From positions 20,108,501 to 20,172,500 of the forward strand of contig NC_087259.1 of NCBI RefSeq assembly GCF_037042905.1: a DNA stretch of 64,000 bases, in the 5' to 3' direction. The stretch comes from Lytechinus pictus (taxonomy: Eukaryota; Echinodermata; Echinoidea; Temnopleuroida; Toxopneustidae). The position numbers and the translations under genes were made by a program. The notes below the pieces were generated by a model that was not told the DNA's origin, did no database searches, and saw nothing but the letters and a program-made list of their open reading frames with translations. This document shows positions 1-11,863 of this stretch, piece by piece. Positions within the stretch are counted from its first letter, which is position 1. Each line of letters opens with the position of its first letter.

Positions 1-30
1 TTGGGATGTTGAAAAGGTATGTTTAATCTA

Positions 31-225
31 AGGGGGGAGAGATGTTATATATTGATAATGATGTCATACATGATGTCATACCATGACTCACAATTGTAGC
101 TGCTAGCTGCGCAGGCGCAATGCGGAATAAACTTGCTTTGGAATCATATACCAAGAGTATCAGACGTGTGCTTATTTATGTGCCTTAATTACTAATTACT
201 GTAGATTAATTAGGAGTACATAACA
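31..225 (+). mobile_element. Candidate 3' LTR of an LTR retrotransposon
   Basis: A purine tract (positions 31-42, a run of six G) directly precedes TGTTAT at 43. The segment ends with ATAACA at 220-225, so its termini are a 6-bp inverted repeat of the TG...CA type, as LTRs have. An AATAAA polyadenylation signal lies near 125. A polypurine tract just before TG is the usual arrangement at a 3' LTR, so the body of the element would lie left of the window. At about 183 bp it would be a short LTR. The matching 5' LTR cannot be seen, so this stays a candidate. Confidence 0.45.
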
Positions 226-235
226 ATATTTTCAT

Positions 236-855
236 CATAGCTCACAAACACATGCATTTCATGGTGCCCACTCTTGTAAAAAGTTATAGTTTCCCCATTC
301 GCATTGTACATGATACACTGTTAGGGCCTTTGTCGGCTGATTTGATTTTCAAAATGCAGTATTTATCACCAATATAATAAATAAAGCAAAAAAATTATAT
401 ATCTCGTTAGAAATCATGTTGCCAGACAGTTTGTTCACACATCACAATATGGGCATTTTGTATCACAAGCAAAGCCAAATTTTTTCAAAATTATTTGTTC
501 CCACTCAAATTGTTCATAATAATAGTAAGGGACGTATGGCAACCATTTGGAATATCAAAATACATCATTTATTACATGACATAAGTAATGATATATTTCG
601 TTAGCAATCATGTTTTCAGACAGTACTTCACTCATAGATCACAGTTACATGCATTTTAGTGCTCACTCTTGTGAAATTATTTTTTTGCCCATTCATATTG
701 TGCATAATAGAGTATACAGGAGTCTATGGCAGCCATTTTGAATACCAAGGAAATAATTATTTTGCCAAAAATTCCTGTTTTTAGACATTTACTTCTGGGT
801 CACACAATACAGGCATTTTATAGTCAATGTGTGTGTGTAGTTTTGTGATTTCCAT
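236..855. repeat. Decayed tandem array, monomer about 165-195 bp
   Basis: Similar blocks recur at about 240, 403, 598 and 761. Each contains a version of CGTTAG-AATCATGTT, then CAGACAGT, a 'TCACA...GCATTTT' block, and 'GCTCACTCTTGTGAAA...CCCATTCATATTGT'. The copies differ by many substitutions and small indels. No coding potential is seen, and the short frame over 416-604 is only part of one monomer. Confidence 0.45.
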
Positions 856-1447
856 AGGTAATTTACATATTTTGGCGGCCATAATGGATTTTGCCAATTT
901 GCGAAAAAATTTCAAGGTTTCGCTATAGTGTCATCATTCAGGCTTCATGGAATCAGCACCCTTGAATTGACAAGAAACCATCAAAATAAATTGCATATAA
1001 TTATATATAAAAAACAGGGTCATGCCTCCTCTAGCCTGGAATACAATGTTATATCCAAAGGTAAATTACATATTTTGGCGGTCATATTGGATTTTGCCAA
1101 TTTGCGAAATATGCTCAAGGTTTCGCGAGTGTCATCATTCAGGTTTCATGGAATCAGCACCCTTGAATTATCAAGAAACCATCAAAAATACATTGCATAT
1201 AATTATTTTTTAAAACAAGGTCATGCCTCCTCTAGCCTGGAATACAATGTTATATCCCGAAGGTAATTTACATATTTTGGCGGCCATATTAGATTTTGCC
1301 AATTTGCGAAAAATGTTCAAGGTTTCGCGAGTATCAACATTCAGGTTTCATGGAATCAGCACCCTTGAATTGACAAGAAACCATCAAAAATACATTGCAT
1401 ATAAACTATATTAAAAAAGAAAGAAGGTCATGCCTCCTCTAGCCTGG
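856..1447. repeat. Three tandem copies of a ~202-bp repeat
   Basis: Copies start at 856, 1059 and 1261 with AGGTAATTTACATATTTTGG (the second copy differs slightly). Each runs through a GCGAAA..TTCAAGGTTTCGC block, a GGAATCAGCACCCTTGAAT block and CATGCCTCCTCTAGCCTGGA. Periods are 203 and 202 bp. Similarity is high enough that short open frames run across the monomers, but they reflect repeat identity and are not evidence of a gene. Confidence 0.85.
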
Positions 1448-1620
1448 ACCTTATATATTTGCATAGTGATGAATCCAACATCTTAAGCAGTGTTAAGTGT
1501 TGGGTCGAACCAGCGGTAAATGCAACATTTTAAAAAGGTTTCCACTCATCCAATCTTTCAAAATGTTGTATTAACACATCGTTTTTTAGAGTGTAAATTT
1601 AATCATAAACAACCGATAAA

Positions 1621-2430
1621 TGAAGAGCTCACTTGCAAAACGGGTTAGGTCCATTTTTCATCAAATTTGATTTTTTGGTCTCAATGTATAGATTTTTAGT
1701 AGCTCTATAAGATGATACCAAAGAAAAGTTGAAATTCCTATTTAAAAGTGATAAAAAATGGCACAGAAAAATCACTTTTTTTTCAAAAGGGGTTAGGTCC
1801 ATTTCAGTTTAGTTGCAAAAAGGATTAGGTTCACACCGAATTTTTTTGGAAAAGAATATTAAAAAAAATATGAATAAAGGTAGATTTCTTTTATACCCAA
1901 TTTTATGTTGTCATGGTAGGGAATCTTGAAAATTTAGTTTCGCATAAGAATATGCAATATAGGAGAATAAAAAAAATATTTTCTTGGAGTGGACCTAACC
2001 CCTTTTGCAAACAAACTGAAGAGCTCATTTGTCAAAAGGGGTTAGGTCCATTGTTCATAAATTTTATTGTTTTCTGTCTAAAAACCTCTAAGTTTTTAGT
2101 CGCTTTGATGAAAAAAAAAGAAAATTTGAAATGTACATGAAAACGTGAAAAAAGTGGCAAAGAAAAATCACTTTTTTAATCAAAATAGATTGGATTCATT
2201 TCAGTTTACTTGCAAAAGGGCTTAGGTCCACAATGATAATTTTTTAAGAATTTATAGAAAAAAAATTGAAGACAGGTAGATTTCTTTTATACCCAATTTT
2301 ATGTTCACATGATAGGGTAGTACATCATGACAATTTAGTTTCTCATAAGAATATTGCAGTAAGGGAAAATAAAAAACATGGTTTTTCTCAGAATGGTCCA
2401 AAGTGGACCTAAGCCCTTTTGCAACTAAAC
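1621..2430. repeat. Two tandem ~400-bp units with inverted GGGGTTAGGTCCA ends
   Basis: Two diverged copies (about 1621-2012 and 2018-2430) each begin near GAAGAGCTCA-TTG-AAAAGGGGTTAGGTCCA and end with the inverse, TGGACCTAACCCCTTTTGCAA. Internal copies of the same motif occur near 1784, 1814 and 2210. Shared blocks such as GTAGATTTCTTTTATACCCA confirm the duplication. The layout suggests a terminal-inverted-repeat element that was tandemly duplicated. No transposase or clear target duplication is visible. Confidence 0.65.
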
Positions 2431-3027
2431 TCTTCAAATACCGAATTTTACTTTTTCTCCGCTGTGGAATCGGCGTATATAAACATGTTATCCTTTTATT
2501 TTTTTTTACTTTACATCAGATGATGTTGTAAAAATTATTGAAAAATTACCCGTAGTCTTGGTGCCAATTAAATCGTCCTCCTGTTCAATTTCATTATCAT
2601 CTTACTATGGTAGTGATAGACTTCACCCCTGAGGAGCTAGACCAGAAAGAATAGGCTGGAAGAATTAGCTTAGTGGGGGAGGGGATGGTCCATTGTTAAA
2701 CTCTTCTTCTCCTCCTTCTTCTTTTTATTTTTCTTCCTTCTCTCCTTCTTCTCCCTCTCCTTCTTCTAATTCTTCTTCTTCTTCTTAATTCTTCTTCTTC
2801 ATACTCTCTTTTTTTTTGTAAATACAATAATCACTTTTTACCCTTCAAACTACAGTTAAATAATGAAAAAAGACACACCCCATCCCGTATAGAAGAATTA
2901 AACATAACTCACTTTTCCCATAAACCCGCCGACTTTCTCTGACTTTGCGATCATACCAGTGATGTCATTTCCGGGATGACTCCAAATCACGTGGCCAAGA
3001 TTACGCCCGCGGCCGTCCCCGACACCG
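2431..3027. other. Gene-free stretch with a TTC microsatellite
   Basis: No gene is visible. A pyrimidine-rich microsatellite of TTC/TCC triplets covers about 2700-2815. The rest is AT-rich and without recognisable structure. It forms the left flank of the large element starting at 3031. Confidence 0.7.
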
Positions 3028-3751
3028 TAAAGGCCCGTTTACACCGCATCCGGCACGGCGACCGTGCACGGCATTCCGGCACGGCATACGGCACGCCGTG
3101 CTGTTTTCCAGTTTCCACTGCCCCACGGCACGGCAATAAAGCCGTGCACGGATCCCGTCCAGCAGGCAAAAACCGTCCAATGTACCCATGAAAACCCAAG
3201 GCAAAGAAGCCTGCTTCAGGCGTGGCAAGAAGTAATTTGTAAGGATTTTCGTGTATCTATGTCCTATGTATAAATTAATCTTGTCTTGAATTCCACCAAG
3301 AAGCATCAATCTGACGGACTGCTCATTGGACAGACACAAATATTCTTTGTTATTCACTCATATCTATACGGGAATTGATCGTTCTATTTAAATGTAATTG
3401 AATTTTGTCATGATTAATCTTTTTATTTTACACTTTGCTTTCCATACTTCACTTCCCATTTCTATGCCATTGTCACCTGTTCATCTCATTCCTTAGTTTA
3501 TCTCATTCCTTACTCCTTAGTTTATATATCAGATTCTAATGCCATTACAACTCCACATGTTTCTATTGTCTTCTCATTTATATTCAGAACATTCTTCTTC
3601 ATTCATGACCTCGTGCTCATTGGTTCACCTTTCACCCTTAGTTCTTCCACTTTTCTTGATTCTTCTATTCTCTCTGTTTCTATTATATAGTTAAATTGGT
3701 TATACGAAATTATTTCTGAACATATTTGAATACGGTATATTATTTGTTTAA

Positions 3752-4309
3752 AGGTCAAATCCACCCAAGAATACTGTTAATTTGAATAAATAGAAAAAAG
3801 TCAAACTAGCATGATTCATGCAGAATCGGATATAAGAAAGTTATGACATTTTAAAGTTTCGCTTATTTTCACAAAAGAGTGATATGCACACCTCAGTGAT
3901 ATGTAAATGAGACAGTTGATGTCCCTTACTATTTCTTTTTTTTTATTGTTTGAAAAATACAATATTTCATTTATTTGACAATAATGACCAACTTGACTAA
4001 ACCAATGCTAATTCTACATGTTCAGGGAGGAATTAATTGTTGTTTCTCTTGACAATGAGAAGAAAATTACATTTCATATTTCATATAAATAAAATACAAA
4101 ATAAATAGTGAGCGAGTGACGTTATCAGTCTCCTCATTTGCATACCGATCAGGATGTGTATATAACTGTTTTGTGAAAATTAAGCGAAACTTTAAAATGT
4201 CATAACTTTCTTATTTTACATCTGAAATTGATGATATTTTCAGTGTTATGCTTGTTGGATATTTCTCTTTTATTCAAATCAACTTTTTTGTTGGGGTGGA
4301 CTTGTTTTT
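3752..4309. mobile_element. TTAA-flanked MITE, uninterrupted copy
   Basis: It begins AGGTCAAATCCACCC and ends with the diverged inverse GGGGTGGACTTGTTTTTT. It is flanked by TTAA at 3748-3751 and 4310-4313. The same family recurs at 46491-48879 with better-preserved ends (AGGTCAAGTCCACCCC / GGGGTGGACTTGTCCT). Shared inner blocks include the TTTAAAGTTTCGCTTATTTT stretch and, near the other end, AAACTTTAAAATGTCATAAC, so the subterminal regions are also partly inverted repeats. TTAA target use suggests a piggyBac- or Kolobok-like source (inference). No coding capacity is seen. Confidence 0.7.
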
Positions 4310-4313
4310 TTAA

Positions 4314-5164
4314 AGCAATGCCAAGTGAGGTCTGGCCCAATAAATAAGAGCAACACTGGACTTCATTTTGTCGACATCTTTATTTTGAGTTTAGTTCAGC
4401 TCCAAATATATTTTAGGTTCTTCAGCAATCTACATTATATTTGTTGTTGAAAAAAAAGTGATGCTCATTAATTTATTACAGAAAAAAATAATACGAGATA
4501 TATAAACAACAAAAAATGCATGGGGCGTCAAAAAATTTCTTGAAGATGAATGTATTCTTTTTATTTCACAATCAACTTTCTTTTGTCAGTATTCTTCATG
4601 TCCAGGGGTCCATTTCAAAAGTACATTAACATTATGGCAACTACCATGGAAACCACAATTATAATTGGATGTTGCGCCATATTAAAGACAAAGTTATGAT
4701 AGTTGTACCTCTCTATGAAACAGGCAACAGGAGTGTCATTGCCATTCTGTTTAGAGATGAAATTTTGTTTCTAACATTTTGTCATATTTCAAACAATCCT
4801 AGATCTCTGTTTCCAAAATAAAACATTAGTCCAGAAACGTTCCGTCCAGTACCCATCATTTTTATTTTCACAGTAACTGGTTTCATGTATTGATATTTGA
4901 TAGTGCATTACTAGTGATCATGTTAATACATGTATTTGCATGAACCAAATTTCTGTGATGTGCAAAATGCTCAACTTCTCTTATCTGTGAACAAATCCTG
5001 AATTTAAATTCAAGTATAATTTAAGAAATAAATATATTTTTAATAAATGGTGAACATGCTCAGACGATATTTTCCAGATCTACAAAAGAGGAAGATCATA
5101 ATCCTTCACAATCGTAATTTCTGCAAATTGAGACTGACTTGCAACTGTAACAATGGGAGATGTA
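4314..5164. other. No recognisable feature
   Basis: AT-rich DNA inside the large element. I see no splice-bounded exon, no long reading frame, no tandem repeat and no terminal-repeat pair here. Confidence 0.6.
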
Positions 5165-5250
5165 CATTGGCGGTGGAAGCCAAAAAATAAAAAAAAGGTT
5201 ATCAACTAAAAAATTAGGGGGGGGACCTGTCCCCGCTTCCGCTGCCTATG
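5165..5250. mobile_element. 86-bp miniature element, hAT-like
   Basis: Ends are CATTGGCGGTGGAAGC and the imperfect inverse GCTTCCGCTGCCTATG. The flanks GAGATGTA (5157-5164) and GAGATGTC (5251-5258) match at 7 of 8 bases, consistent with an 8-bp hAT duplication. It has the G/C-run terminal style of other short elements here and looks like an internal-deletion product. Confidence 0.5.
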
Positions 5251-5514
5251 GAGATGTCAAAGTGAAAAATTCAAGTGGAAATTAGAATAACACATTTAAT
5301 GGTGTCGTTGTTTATAATACGATATCAGTCATTAAAAATGTAGATTTCCTGCAAATGATTTATTTCATATGGATTTATCATAAGTAATTCAGATGTAATC
5401 ATATATACACCGCTTTTAATTTGTTGGTGATGCTGCATGTCTGACTTGCATCTTTTATGTTACAATCGAAAGAGTATTGAGTGATGTCAGAGCATAGAGC
5501 TATTAGCTCCATGG

Positions 5515-6063
5515 TCAGAGGGAATAAGATATCAGCTCTCTTTTTAGCGGTGGAGCATAGCAAGTTAGAGCACTTTCCGTTAACTTTTTTTTTAATCTAC
5601 GAAACATATTTGGATTCTTAAATTGTGAGATGTTTATAACATCAATAAGAATCGACTTGGAGTTAGATGACACAAAAACTTTAATTCCTATAGTAGTATG
5701 TTCAATGTTCAGACGACCGAAATTTAACCTCATAGCAATGGAGCTGGCATTGAGGTAACTTTTACAGTGTGGGACAATGGGGAACAAGCTGGAGAAAAAT
5801 TTATCTACAGTTATGTTGTCACCATGACTATCAGCGCTTTGAAAATACTGCAACATTGTGTCCTCGATTTGAAGTGAAGTTGGGACTTGAAGACTGGACT
5901 GATGCGGACGTGCCTGAGGATGATGACGAGGAAGACTGACCCACGTTGTGGACAGATGTCACCCACCATTCTCCTGCTCAGTTTCTTCCTGCTTGGTACA
6001 GGCTTCTCCTGGTGTGTCCACATCAAACACAGGATCCAAGATTGAACTTGTTCTGCTGACAGA
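5515..6063 (-). pseudogene. Possible BESS-domain protein remnant
   Basis: The minus-strand frame from about 5930 down to 5515 reads through IEDTMLQYFQ and then DKFFSSLFPIV. The second block resembles the D-x2-F-x2-SL-x-P core of BESS domains, which occur at the C-terminus of MADF/Myb-SANT-like proteins, including accessory proteins of Harbinger transposons. An acidic block containing DPVFDVDTPGEACTKQ is found upstream (about 6040-5965) but in another frame, ended by a TGA. Either a splice joins the two or a frameshift has broken them. The position inside a candidate Harbinger element fits this reading. The match is short and weak, and a chance frame is possible. Confidence 0.3.
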
Positions 6064-6071
6064 AAAATCAT

Positions 6072-8325
6072 ATGTTCAAATTTATTTCATATGTTTTACT
6101 CATAATAATGAATACTAAAAAAATCGACTCTCATGTACCAAGTCGATACAGTTTGTCTGTTCTTTACTTCGATATTCGAAACATCTTTAGTTTTATTTTA
6201 TTATATTATATTTTTTTAAGGGTAATTTTCTGAAGGCAAATGGCTCTCACTTCAAGGAAATGCAACACCCATTAACCTGTACTATTTTACACAGGTAGTC
6301 AAGTACAAATATGATAAATCATATTGAATGAAAATGTGGATGTATAATTACAGGAAACGGGTTAATGTAAACATGAGAGAATGAGCCAATCATCAATGTA
6401 TAATTCAAAATGATTTGTATAGTTTGTATGAGAGCGCTCATATCCACCCTGCAGAGTGCACAAAGTGCAAATTAAAACCATAGCTGTAGCCCGACCGTTT
6501 CCTGTCAGAACCCAGAAACTAAACTTGGGTTAAGTGAAGCACAATATCAGAATTCATATTTATAAAATACATTTCTTTGCATGAATTCAAATTGATATAC
6601 ACATATTCTCTCTTCCCTGGGATAAGAAAACAAAATATTGAATATCTTACTCTCGATTATGTATGTGGGGAAGTAGGAATTCCATTGCCTCACTGTACTT
6701 GTATTTACGTGCTGCATTTGAGGGAGCTCCGTCACCACTCTTCCTCTCCATTTCTGTCGTTTTTTAGGAAGTTGTCCCTCAACTCGCTACGTCACCTTAA
6801 AATAATGAAAAAACAACACGAAATCTAATTCCTATAACCTCTGAAAATTTTCATTTCTGTTTATGACTCATTTCAAGCCCTGCCCACCCCCCCCCCCCGA
6901 AATATTTCAATGTGAAATTGGACAACATGCTTTTGATAGTAAAGAATTTTGCCTCCATTTTTTTTGCTTGTAAAAGTGACGTGATATTTATATTACGTAT
7001 TTGTGAGGAGGGGTTGGTATATATTTTTTGGTCCACATCACAAAGCAAGGTCTCTTTCTGCATTTACATACCCTTGCTCTTGTGTCTCATTTAATTTGTT
7101 ATTTTTTTTAAACACCAGACTATTTTACACATGTGCAAACAATTTCAAAAATGGCCATAATGACCAAAACTTACCATTGGTATTCATTGAATTACAACAA
7201 CCAGAAGTTAGCTACAGTTGTTAGATTGTGAACTTGATTTGCTTTCAAACATCCACATACAAATATAACTCTTTTACATTGTTCAATATTTTTCTTCAAA
7301 TTGATAGTGAAAAAATCGTGAAGTTTGAAAAAAATTAATATGACGTAAAATGATACCAACCTGAGATTACAAGCTGACGCCCAATGTCATGTCATACATC
7401 ATTTTTTTACTTCTGTATCCTTGAACAGCTCCAATCTCTTGTCATACAGGAATGGATTTTCCTACACTTCTAGGATAAGGGCTTCCTCCATGTTGGTTAT
7501 CTGTCATGCAACACATTCCATATAAATTTTGTTAGCAAATAATAATAATAAAGGTTTAAAGAATTGCAAAAGCGATTAGTGAAAGGCCAGTGCCCAATCT
7601 GCAATTTCTTACATTTACATTGTAACTGGCAGGCTTGCTGATCAGGGTCCAATTTTTATAATGCACAAATAGAAATTCTCCTAATTGAAATGATTTTGCT
7701 TAGTTGTAGAGAAAAGTGATCGTCTAGAAATTCCTTCAAGAGCTTGAAATAATAATGTTTTATCATTTGAAAAGTACATGTAAACATAGGGTCATGTTAA
7801 GAAAAAAAAAGATAGAGGCACAATTTTTTGCCTCCATGAGAGCCTATAAGCTAAGCCATATGTTTTTTTAGGGATGAAATGTTTGTTGAATAAAATGTCA
7901 GCAAATTATGTCTTCTCTGTATAGTATACGTACCCAATCACTTCAGCCCCACCCCCCAAAAAAAAAAAAAAAAAAACCAAATAAGAAATAAACCAATGAA
8001 AAAAGAATGAAATTACACAAATAAAGCAATCAATTTTTGGAACAGAAATGTGCAGATTTAAAAGTTATGCCAGCACACAAAGAACATATTTCATATTGAA
8101 AAAGGGTCACTTTTGTTCTGGGGGATTTCTATTTCGGGCAAACCAGTGCCAACCCAAACCCCTTCCCATCGCCCCACGATTGAGCTGCCCCTGGATAAAG
8201 GAAAGTGCGCTCATTTTAAAATCCTTTACATAATAACAGACTGACAATTTTTGACAAACTAGAAACAATAACTTTTTTTAATGCAAGTTCTCTCCAAAAA
8301 TATAGTAGCCTAAATTTAGTGACTA
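6072..8325. other. Gene-free AT-rich stretch
   Basis: Nothing identifiable beyond homopolymers: a C-run at about 6886-6898 and adjacent C- and A-runs at about 7950-7976. Short frames here show no family signature. Lone 'scars' of G/C-run elements may be present, but no paired termini were found. Confidence 0.6.
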
Positions 8326-8329
8326 AGCC

Positions 8330-9700
8330 TAGACTCTATATTTCAATGAAAACAATGTCTAACGTTAATTAGCTAAGCCTAAATATGACGTCATATGGGG
8401 AGGATTTAGAGTCTAGGTTTTTACATTATTTATTCGTAGGCCTAGTCTTTTCCAGAGAGTTTGTGGGAAATAACTAAGTTAGCCTTACTCCTTAGCCTTC
8501 CACCATTTGTTTCGATCTAGAACAGATCGACCAGAGGGTCCCACAAAAATATGGTCAAACTGAGCAATCGGTCTAACTTCTTTCAGTTCAGGCTACCCAA
8601 GTTTCACCACTCCAGATCCCCTCTTATTAATTCCTTGCCACCCTCCTATCTGCCACTCTTGCTGCTGACAAAACGACTCAGTGCCTAGCTCTCATCTATT
8701 AATTATAGACCCTACTACTAAAACTAAAGTACTACTACTAGGCTAGGCTAGTCTATATCTTAATATAAATAATTCATCCCGGAATTCATCATATTCGTTC
8801 AGAGGTCTAACTTACATGTACTAGTGTTACTAACGTTAGACCTATGTGTAGACTCTAGACTACTGAGGCCTAACGTTAGACCAACAACGTACAGGTCTAA
8901 CTTTTGTTAACGTTAGTTATAGGTCTACCTAACGTTAGATCTAACTATAACTTAGTAACGTTAGGCCTAATGTTACTGTTAGTTAGACTCTACTAAGTTT
9001 AAGTTAAAGATAAATGCCAGTTGTGGTAACGATTTCAAAATGAGTTCGTACAGTCTACAGAATCCAATGAAATGACCACCAAAGTGTCTGTTTGTATAAA
9101 TAAAAAATATGTGCCAAAGGATTCCGGAAGAAAATGTGTAATTGCTGAGAAATTCGCAAATAAGCACGGGATTTGGGTCAAGCGTCGGGCCGACATTCAA
9201 AGCAATAATTTTTAATAGTACACTGTCCCACGTGCGCTTATCTGTGTTGGTGATCTTCAGTATGAACATTTTTCAGCGTAGATTTCAAGATTTCACAAAG
9301 TTCAGTTCATGTAACTGTACCAGATCTAGATCCTCGATTATATAGTGACAATTAAGCTCGGTTTTACACACTTTCTCGTGAAATCAGTGTTTCCTGCAAC
9401 TACTTTCATTTATCTTTAAGTCCTAACTTTTTTTATTTAGTACTATTTAGTATTAGTAGGCCTAGGCCTAATTACGTCAGGCCAGTCTAATTGATTATCG
9501 AGTCTAACATTAGGTCTATAACGTTAGATCTAGATGTAACTTAGGCTAGGATAAACATCTAGCCTATCTAAATTAGATAGGAGCCTATATCTTGTTAGAA
9601 CTTAGAGTTAGACCGAGTCTAAGCCTAGGCTAAGGCTAAGCTAACTTACGTTAGATCTTCGTTAGATCATAACGTTAGGCCCTATCCCAGGCCGGCCTTA
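8330..9700. repeat. Dispersed palindromic CTAACGTTAG motif cluster
   Basis: The self-complementary core AACGTT in the context (C/T)TAACGTTAG recurs at roughly 8358, 8833, 8872, 8909, 8931, 8956, 9520, 9645 and 9669. It alternates with AGGCCTA, TCTAGA and GTCTAAC-like words, giving a low-complexity, dyad-rich sequence. Spacing is irregular, so this is not a simple tandem repeat. Similar TAGACC/CTAGGC-rich text reappears near 12300-12400 and 17500-17650. Confidence 0.6.
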
Positions 9701-10192
9701 TATTATTTGGCCTTATTTCTTGTGCTCTACTTTCTGGGGCTCGGTTCTACAGTATGCGAAATGACACTTGTTCTTAATTAGTTGCTTACCAGACCAAGAA
9801 TTGCAAGATCAAGTCCTCCTTCAGTCACCTCTCTTCAGCAGGTAATACACGTAGACCTACGTGTATGTGCGATTTTGCATTTAACACGTAAACTCCCATA
9901 GACTATCACCGCAGGCGATTTGTCGCTTGATCAGAAAATATGTGGGCAATGACGTAATTTATCTGGACTGTGATTGGCCAGAAGTTAAAAAACCGTGTGC
10001 CGTGCTCTGAAAATGGCTTGCTGATCGATCTGCAAATCCGGCAAATTACGCCGTGTTGTACAATACGGCACGGCACCGTTGAAGTGGAAACAGTTTCATA
10101 GGATTTAGTGGGGATCGATTTTTTTTGCCGTGCCGGATTGCCGTGGTGCCGTGCACGGTCGCCGTGCCGGATGCGGTGTAAACGGGCCTTAA

Positions 10193-11812
10193 CGGTGTTT
10201 GAGGATGCCCTTGTTGTGTTCAATAGCTTTATGGAGTTTCTTTATCTCCGCATCACCAAGGAGCGATCTAGATGAATGTTTAAAAGGTATATGCATCGAT
10301 CAGTATCATATAATGAGGCATAAGGCGAATGCTTTGATCGAGAAGACACTTAATTTGCGTCGTACGGGGCAAAACTACTTTTGCAAAGTCACAAGCGAGA
10401 GAAATTTTGACCTTAGTAAAATAAAAATGTATTTTTGTGAGAGGTCGTAGCGTAATATTTAGAAAATTACAAAACATTTCACCCTTTCATTTCCTTCTTT
10501 TTTCTGTCGATGATTTTTCCCCCTGAGGAAGGGACATGGGGGACCAGTTCCCCCTCTCTCCTTGATATATATGCCAGTGTTATGAACACTGTGTAGCAGC
10601 TTAATGCAACGTGAGTTAATGAGTTGCCAATTTGAGAGAAAGACAGCCTCTCATGTACTTGTAAAGGCTCAATATTTATTCAGAACATTTAATGATTATG
10701 ATTGTCAAAATAATCAAGAATCGCAATTTCACATATTAAGTTTTTTTAATTGAAGTTTTTTTTACTTATTCAATGTGGAATTCAAATGACAAAATAATCT
10801 GGATTTGAATTCAAGATTGAAGAATTGAAATAGAGAAAACATATTACTCATAATAAAAATTCTCATACCTGACAATAACATAACCTTTCTCATCAAATGA
10901 CCTCCTCACCTCTGGGGTCACGTCAAGACCTTCAACAAATTAATAATCTGCAAAACAATCAATAAACAATGAAAACAAGGCATTTTGAATGCCAAAATCA
11001 TATTGCTAGTATTTATCATACTAGTTATCAAAAAGAGAAACTCAAAGGCCTCATAGCACCCCCACCTCCTTCCCTCTGAAATTGTTCAAGTTCAATGGAA
11101 AGTCGATTTCCCGTTCACTGATCTTCAAATACGTATCAAATATTCGCGACAGGCGAAATTGTCACTTCATGCAGTAAGCCTATTGGCGGTAATTTTTTAA
11201 TGATGTTATTTTTCAACAACAAAAAATCAAAATCATTGATGAAACAGCTACAATTTGTTCTCCCAAAATACACTGGAGAAATATGAGCATGTATATAGGT
11301 ATACATACAAGAAATTTATAAAATAATTACTGTTAGCAAAGGACCAAAGTTTTATTATCTTACCTGTTTTGATTTCCATGATTTAATAAAAATAAATGTC
11401 CCTCAGTCGAGTCTATATACACAGCTCTCCAGGAGCCGTCGGATAGGGCAAATGTTGTTTCTGCGTCTTACTAGGTCTACCTGCACCAATGTACCTCCAT
11501 TGTCATTATTTTTATTATCGTATTGATTTCCCTATCAATATATTTATTGGCAAGTCTGACTAAAACTGTAACGATTGTTCTCGTTGTTAAAGTTGGTGGC
11601 GCTATCCATGAAAGTCCGATCTCATCGCCAGGCTTGCTTTGTATGAAGCTCAAGTGTGTTTAGTGATTCTGATATTTGCACGGGTTTGCACTATGATTTG
11701 ATTGATTTGATTCATTTATTTCCACATTCCGATAACAAAAGTATATACGAGTGTAATCATTTTTTCTTAGCATAACATAACAATAAGCAAATGACATAAT
11801 GAATAACATACA
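10193..11812. other. Gene-free stretch right of the 7.16-kb element
   Basis: AT-rich unique-looking DNA. Frames over 10199-10450 and 10280-10477 have no recognised domain and overlap on opposite strands. No terminal-repeat pairs or arrays were seen. Confidence 0.6.
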
Positions 11813-11813
11813 G

Positions 11814-11863
11814 TGGCAGATCCAGGGGGTGGCGCAGGGTGCGCGCGCCCCCCCCCCCCTAAT
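11814..11863 (+). mobile_element. Orphan end of a G/C-run DNA element
   Basis: CAGTGGCAGATCCAGGGGGT followed by GCGCGC and a long C-run matches the terminal style of the CA-TGG-GGATCC elements seen intact at 42572-42791. The partner end is not visible, so it is a truncated or rearranged copy. Confidence 0.45.

Larger units (their letters stand above)
3031..10189. mobile_element. Candidate PIF/Harbinger-type DNA transposon, 7.16 kb
   Basis: The first 43 bases (from AGGCCCGTTTACACCGCATC) are repeated perfectly in inverse at 10147-10189. Similarity continues more loosely inward with GGCACGG motifs. Both ends are flanked by TAA (3028-3030 and 10190-10192), the 3-bp duplication typical of PIF/Harbinger. 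Removing the element leaves ACACCG-TAA-CGGTGT, a palindrome centred on TAA, and this superfamily prefers palindromic targets. The interior is mostly AT-rich with other repeats inside. I could not find a DDE transposase, so the element may be non-autonomous or badly decayed. A possible BESS-like frame on the minus strand (5515-6063) could be the remnant of a Harbinger accessory protein. The alternative is two separate elements with facing ends. Confidence 0.65.

Noticed and set aside
2976..3357. Overlapping frames on both strands near the GGCACGG-rich block
   Set aside because: They arise from the GC-rich terminal repeat of the Harbinger candidate, not from a gene.
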